From the NCBI RefSeq assembly GCF_004000745.1, contig NZ_BILV01000061.1, forward strand, positions 1-35,640: DNA of 35,640 nucleotides. Reading direction: 5' to 3'. Positions 32,802-35,640 of this stretch are shown in pieces. Positions within the stretch are counted from its first letter, which is position 1. Every line of letters begins with the position of its first letter. Source of the DNA: Paenibacillus barengoltzii NBRC 101215. GTDB taxonomy: Bacteria > Bacillota > Bacilli > Paenibacillales > Paenibacillaceae. Made by a program: the position numbers and the translations under genes. The notes beneath the pieces are model-generated. The model did no database searches, was not told where the DNA came from, and saw nothing but the letters and a program-made list of their open reading frames with translations.

Positions 32802-34225
32802 GAGTAAAACGATATATCGTCGACACGATGCCTGACGCCATGTTGAAAATTCGCAGTGAGCTGGGTTCGGATGCGGTCATCTTGAGCACAAAGGAAGTGA
32901 AGCTCGGCGGTTTCCTCGGCATGTTCCAGAAAAAGAAGATTGAAGTGATTGCTGCGACGGAGGAAAAGGCGGCACCGGCACCCAAAGCCAAACCGCCTTT
33001 GCCGGCACAGCCGTCGGTTCCGGCTCCTGTGGCACGCCAAGCCGTGCCGGAGGCATACCGCAAAACGTCGCAGTTAGCCCAGCCTGCTGCCTCGCCGCAG
33101 GCTGTGTCTGCTTCCCCGGTTCTCACGACAATAGGCGGTCAGGAACGAGAGGAGCCGATCATCACCGCGGTTATGCCGCCAGTGGCGCAGGCGCCGGTGA
33201 CGGAGCTGGGAATGCATCAAACCTCCATTGAACCCACTTCCAGCGGTGCTTCAGTGGCTTCAGCTCGATTGGAGGCGGCGATCGCACGAGCGACAGATTC
33301 CGAGCAACTCCTAAGCAAGACGGATTTAGGGGGCGCCAACTCCGAAAAAGAAGAGCGCTTGCTGGAAGAAATTCAGCAAATGAAGATGTGGCTCAGCGAG
33401 CTGGCGAAGAAGCAAGCTGACAGTCGGGTATTCCCGCCGGGTTTACAGGCGATCCAACAACAGCTGATGAACCAAGAAGTGGGCATGGAGCTTGCCGGTC
33501 GGTGGGTAGAAGAAATTTACGAAGCCTGGTTAAGCTCAGGCAAGACATTAAGCGATGACGACATGCGGGCTAGGCTTCAGACCATCGTTACCAGCTTCCT
33601 AGATCACCGAATTGATGCGGGGATCGGCGATCAGACAAAGATCGTATATATCGCCGGACCGACCGGGGTTGGGAAGACGACAACCATTGCCAAGCTTGCG
33701 GCGGACCAAATTTTCCGGTTGCACAAAAAGGTAGGGTTCATCACGGCGGACACTTATCGAATTTCGGCCATAGAGCAGCTGCGGACGTACGCAACGATCT
33801 TAAATGTGCCTCTGGAGGTCGTTCAGTCCCCCGGTGATGTACAACGGGCTATGCAACGCTTAGAGCACTGTGACTTGATCCTGATGGATACGGCCGGAAG
33901 GAACTATCTAAATGAGCTGTTTGTGGCGGAGCTGCACAGCTTACTTGCTCCTTCGGATGTCAGCGAGACGTATTTGGTCCTTAGCTTGACCTCCAAAGTG
34001 CAGGACATGAAACGGATTACCGAGCACTTTAGCAAATATAAATTGGATAAGTTGATTTTTACGAAGCTGGATGAAACGGAAACGACCGGCGCGATCTTTA
34101 ATTTGTTAAGCGAGTACCCGTTCAAGGTGTCTTTCCTGACCAATGGTCAAAATGTACCTGATGACCTGCTGCAGGCGGACGCTAAGTTAATGGTTGAACT
34201 GCTGCTGGGAGAGCGGAAGCCATGA
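32798..34225 (+). CDS. flhF: SRP-type GTPase FlhF
   Basis: FlhF is a signal-recognition-particle-like GTPase that sets flagellar position and number with FlhG. The 475 residues start with the conserved MRVKRYIVDTMPDAMLKIRSELGSDAVILSTKEVK. A long Pro/Ala-rich linker (about 58-160) follows, then a helical N-domain. The G-domain has GPTGVGKTT (287-295), ADTYRISAIEQL, DTAGR (364-368) and TKLDETE. Overlaps flhA and flhG by 4 bases each (ATGA). The linker is low-complexity and probably disordered. Confidence 0.97.
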   Translation: MRVKRYIVDTMPDAMLKIRSELGSDAVILSTKEVKLGGFLGMFQKKKIEVIAATEEKAAPAPKAKPPLPAQPSVPAPVARQAVPEAYRKTSQLAQPAASPQAVSASPVLTTIGGQEREEPIITAVMPPVAQAPVTELGMHQTSIEPTSSGASVASARLEAAIARATDSEQLLSKTDLGGANSEKEERLLEEIQQMKMWLSELAKKQADSRVFPPGLQAIQQQLMNQEVGMELAGRWVEEIYEAWLSSGKTLSDDDMRARLQTIVTSFLDHRIDAGIGDQTKIVYIAGPTGVGKTTTIAKLAADQIFRLHKKVGFITADTYRISAIEQLRTYATILNVPLEVVQSPGDVQRAMQRLEHCDLILMDTAGRNYLNELFVAELHSLLAPSDVSETYLVLSLTSKVQDMKRITEHFSKYKLDKLIFTKLDETETTGAIFNLLSEYPFKVSFLTNGQNVPDDLLQADAKLMVELLLGERKP

Positions 34226-35109
34226 ATGACCAGGCCCAAGCACTCAGACAATTGGTATCTTCGCATCGAGAGGCGGCAGGGGCAACCGCCCGCAAGGATT
34301 CAGCCCGGATCGTGACAATTAGCAGCGGCAAGGGCGGCGTAGGCAAATCCAACTTCACGTTGAATTTTGCTTTAGCACTAAAGTCGCTTGGACGCAAAGT
34401 ACTGATCTTTGATGCGGATATCGGTATGGCAAATATCGACGTGTTAATGGGCATCAGGCCGAGATATAACTTGTACCACCTGCTGAAGGGAGAAAAGAAC
34501 ATTACGGAAATCGTGGAGCTGGGCACGCATGCATTACCCTTTATTGCGGGCGGCTCCGGGCTCGCCGAACTGTTCACCCTGTCCGAAGGGGATCTGAATT
34601 ACTTCACCTCGCAGATCGAGATAATTTCCGAGGAGATGGACTTCATCCTTTTCGATACAGGTGCCGGTTTGTCGAAGGAAACCCTCAAGTTCATCACCGC
34701 TGCCGATGAGTGTCTGGTCGTTACGACACCGGAGCCAACCTCGATCACCGATGCTTATGCCTTGATCAAGGTTGTTCATGGAATGGATCAAAATTTGCCG
34801 TTCCGGTTAGTCGTTAACCGGGTTTCCGGGGAGCTTGAGGCGAAGCAGGTTGCCGATAAAATTTCGTTGGTCGCCAGCCGTTTTCTCGATATGGAAATTT
34901 CCGTGTTGGGCTACCTCAACGACGATCCGCATGTGATGCAGGCGGTCAAGAAGCAAGTTCCTTTCTCCATCGCTTTCCCCGGTTGCTCGGCAACGCGCGA
35001 TATTCAGCGATTGGCGTTGGCTTATCTGAATGTTCCGCAAACCAAGCCGAAGGATACTTTATCGGGAATCAAGGGATTTATGCAGAAATGGTTAAAACTG
35101 GCAAAATGA
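34222..35109 (+). CDS. flhG: MinD-type ATPase FlhG (YlxH)
   Basis: FlhG stimulates the FlhF GTPase and limits flagellar number or pattern. The 295 residues start with the FlhF-activating DQAxxLR motif (DQAQALR at 3-9). The deviant Walker A GKGGVGKS (36-43) and DADIGMANIDVLMG follow. LFDTGAGLS is the Walker B-type segment, and the C-terminus carries an amphipathic helix (GIKGFMQKWLKLAK) that can bind membrane. ATG overlaps the flhF stop. Confidence 0.97.
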   Translation: MNDQAQALRQLVSSHREAAGATARKDSARIVTISSGKGGVGKSNFTLNFALALKSLGRKVLIFDADIGMANIDVLMGIRPRYNLYHLLKGEKNITEIVELGTHALPFIAGGSGLAELFTLSEGDLNYFTSQIEIISEEMDFILFDTGAGLSKETLKFITAADECLVVTTPEPTSITDAYALIKVVHGMDQNLPFRLVVNRVSGELEAKQVADKISLVASRFLDMEISVLGYLNDDPHVMQAVKKQVPFSIAFPGCSATRDIQRLALAYLNVPQTKPKDTLSGIKGFMQKWLKLAK

Positions 35110-35140
35110 TTCTTCGTAAAGGAACAGGAGTGGAACGTTG

Positions 35141-35640
35141 ATGTCTTATCGAGTGATGGTGGTAGACGATTCGGCGTTTATGCGTAAGATTATCTCGGAT
35201 CTGATCGAACAGGACGAGGCTTTTCAGGTCTCGGCAACGGCCAAGAACGGACGTGAAGCCATTGAGCAAATCGCACAGGTTCGACCGGACTTGGTGACGA
35301 TGGACGTGGAAATGCCGGAAATGAACGGTCTGGACGCGCTCAAGGTCATCATGAAGGAACATCCGTTGCCGGTCATTATGTTATCGGGCATCAATGAACA
35401 AGGCATGCGGGAGACGATCATGGCACTGGAGCTTGGAGCCTTCGATTTCATCCGCAAACCATCGGCCACGACCAGCGAGCATGACATCCTGCAGGTCGGC
35501 CGCGAGCTGCGCGAGCAGATGCGCGCCGCGATGCAGGCGAAGGAGCGGCGCGATGCCTGGACGGCGGCGCAACTCCGCAGCGCGCCGGTGCTGCCGGCGG
35601 CCGGCAAGCCGCCACAGGCAGGCGTTGCCGCGCTAAAGCC
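35141..35640 (+). CDS. cheB: Chemotaxis methylesterase CheB (3' truncated by window edge)
   Basis: The frame is open from ATG 35141 to the window end (166 codons plus 2 bases). The receiver domain (about 1-120) has Asp 9-10, phospho-acceptor Asp 55 (LVTMDVEMPEMNGL), LSGINEQG and FDFIRKPSA. That last segment (GA-FDFI-KP) is typical of CheB rather than CheY. A charged, then Ala/Pro-rich linker begins at about 125, with sharply higher GC. The methylesterase domain, which would remove methyl groups from chemoreceptors, lies beyond the window. AGGAG is upstream, and the gene follows flhG by 31 bases as in B. subtilis. Confidence 0.95.
   Translation, partial: MSYRVMVVDDSAFMRKIISDLIEQDEAFQVSATAKNGREAIEQIAQVRPDLVTMDVEMPEMNGLDALKVIMKEHPLPVIMLSGINEQGMRETIMALELGAFDFIRKPSATTSEHDILQVGRELREQMRAAMQAKERRDAWTAAQLRSAPVLPAAGKPPQAGVAALK

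Overview
The window looks like a chromosomal segment of a motile, spore-former-type Firmicute, most likely Paenibacillus or a close relative. This rests on gene order and protein character: strong AGGAGG-type ribosome sites, an ADP-forming sucCD pair, a FliY with two CheC-type sites, FlhF/FlhG, and the Bacillus-like order sucCD-dprA-topA-trmFO-hslVU-flagellar operon. It differs from Bacillus subtilis in having yraN and a ComM/YifB gene before sucC, and in lacking xerC (codV) and codY at their B. subtilis positions. The species call is inference; no rRNA or other marker is present.

Region 1 (1-3543): the 3' end of a FliK-like gene, a small FlhB C-domain paralogue and yraN form a tightly overlapping forward cluster. 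A convergent comM gene follows on the minus strand. The 562-base divergent region between comM and sucC holds a near-consensus promoter for comM, an extended -10 promoter for sucC, two matching dyads (TTCATCTCA-N3-TGAGATGAA) and two weak cre-like sites.

Region 2 (3544-12745): housekeeping genes in four apparent units. sucCD (TCA cycle) ends at a strong terminator. dprA, topA and trmFO follow, with a terminator at the end of trmFO. hslVU has its own structured leader and two stacked 3' hairpins. comM and dprA both act on DNA taken up during transformation in the organisms where they have been studied.

Region 3 (12746-35640): a long fla/che operon, all on the plus strand with very short gaps or overlaps: flgB, flgC, fliE, fliF, fliG, fliH, fliI, fliJ, a MotE-like gene, fliK, flgD, a TIGR02530-type gene, flgE, flbD, fliL, fliM, fliY, cheY, fliO, fliP, fliQ, fliR, flhB, flhA, flhF, flhG, and the first 166 codons of cheB, cut by the window end. 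Together they encode the rod and hook, MS-ring, switch/C-ring, export ATPase complex, export gate, assembly GTPases and part of the chemotaxis system.

I found no mobile element, CRISPR array, tRNA or rRNA, and no convincing new multi-gene system. The points most worth a second look are regulatory or comparative: the twin dyads before sucC, the dprA promoter placed just ahead of a terminator, the interleaved hairpins before hslV, the FliK-like/FlhB-like pair outside the main operon, the possibly duplicated MotE domain, and the run of non-AUG starts at the front of the flagellar operon.
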